Shown here in pieces: positions 63,565-64,000 of a stretch of 64,000 nt of DNA. The notes under the pieces are model-generated. The model saw nothing but the letters and a program-made list of their open reading frames with translations, searched no databases and had not been told where the DNA came from. Position 1 is the first letter of the stretch, and the number at the start of each line of letters is the position of its first letter. The stretch covers positions 1-64,000 of the forward strand of contig NZ_BSVC01000014.1 of the NCBI RefSeq assembly GCF_030269905.1. The letters are read 5' to 3'. The position numbers and the translations under genes are program-made. This DNA is from Pelosinus sp. IPA-1. GTDB taxonomy: Bacteria; Bacillota; Negativicutes; DSM-13327.

Positions 63565-64000
63565 ATGAAGATAAAAATTTTGGTAACGGGAGTAACAGGA
63601 CTTTTAGGAAGTTGTACCGTGGCAGAGCTACTTGAAAGCGCTGGAAATGTCGAACTTCTATTTTTAGTAAGGGCAGTCAATCAGAAAGCTGGACTTGAAC
63701 GCGTACGAAAGTCCCTAGGTAAAGCTGGTGTCCAAGTACAAACGCTCGCAGGTCTAACAGAAGGACAAATTGTATGCGGGGATTTATCTTCCTCTGATCA
63801 ATTAATAAATGATCCTAGGTTACAGGAAGTCACTCATGTTTTCAATTGCGCAGCCGTAACTGCCTTTTCTCAACGACCATCCATCCGGCAAGTCAATGTT
63901 CATGATACATTGGAATTTGCACAAATGGTGTCTAAACTTCCTAACATGAAACGCTTTCTATATGTTGGGACAGCAATGATATGTGGAGACTCACCTAACC
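63565..64000 (+). CDS. Thioester-reductase-like / SDR-family NAD(P)-binding protein, cut by window end
   Basis: The first 145 residues are visible. TGVTGLLGSCTVAELL is an extended-SDR nucleotide motif (TGxxGxxG), then FLVRAVNQKAGLERV with a following CGDLSSSD, and HVFNCAAVTAF. This order resembles the NAD-binding_4 group (thioester reductases, fatty acyl reductases) as well as general epimerases. The rest lies beyond the window. ATG 63565 has AAAGG upstream at 10 nt; ATG 63556 is too close to it. Confidence 0.7.
   Translation, partial: MKIKILVTGVTGLLGSCTVAELLESAGNVELLFLVRAVNQKAGLERVRKSLGKAGVQVQTLAGLTEGQIVCGDLSSSDQLINDPRLQEVTHVFNCAAVTAFSQRPSIRQVNVHDTLEFAQMVSKLPNMKRFLYVGTAMICGDSPN

Noticed and set aside
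1..64000. CRISPR arrays, insertion sequences, prophage or tRNA genes
   Set aside because: No spaced direct-repeat array, transposase, integrase or tRNA cloverleaf was seen on either strand.

Overview
The window looks like chromosome of a low-GC, anaerobic Firmicute. The gene set (futalosine-route MqnE, T-box-controlled ilvD, pyruvate phosphate dikinase with PpsR and CcpN, histidine fermentation with formate-tetrahydrofolate ligase, many TTG/GTG starts after strong AGGAGG sites) fits the Negativicutes, probably a Sporomusaceae/Pelosinus-like organism. That placement is inference from gene content; no 16S sequence is present. No insertion sequence, prophage, CRISPR array or tRNA was seen. The window opens just after a large rRNA (5S at about 67-184) and ends inside a gene.

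Layout. 0.3-8.7 kb: mqnE, a NodIJ-type ABC exporter, mgsA, an unrecognised membrane protein, a DUF1232 protein, a dinucleotide-binding protein and the pyridoxal phosphate pair pdxS-pdxT. 8.7-18.2 kb: a eukaryote-type hexokinase and an acyl-CoA ligase on the minus strand, a response regulator fused to CheX followed by a second CheX, a siroheme reductase, a HAD phosphatase and 6-phosphogluconate dehydrogenase. 18.3-30.6 kb: a protozoan-type IMP dehydrogenase, small enzymes and regulators, peptidase T, and a T-box-led ilvD plus BASS-family transporter unit. 30.6-36.1 kb: a one-domain siroheme reductase with an unknown partner, prfC and a CYTH-CHAD protein. Two nearly identical 95-base structured repeats follow the last two genes.

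36.4-51.1 kb is the most coherent block. A 1035-residue SARP/BTAD-type ATPase regulator is followed by two transcription units. The first is PAS protein - fhs - hutG; the second is hutU - hutI - ftcD - fchA - amino-acid permease - hutH. Together they encode histidine uptake, conversion to formiminoglutamate, two alternative ways of using it, and recovery of ATP through formate-tetrahydrofolate ligase. Both units are preceded by the same TTTGAC direct repeats with 11-bp spacing, placed 8-10 bp before a -10 box. That is the geometry known for SARP operators, so the adjacent regulator is the prime candidate to act there. This is the best candidate in the window for an undescribed regulatory system.

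51.2-55.4 kb: ppdK, ppsR and ccpN (minus strand), a pyruvate/PEP control module. 55.7-64 kb: an exported M48 protease, UspA, an EmrAB-type efflux pair with a divergent LysR regulator and a candidate operator between them, a two-component system, and the start of a thioester-reductase-like gene cut by the window edge.
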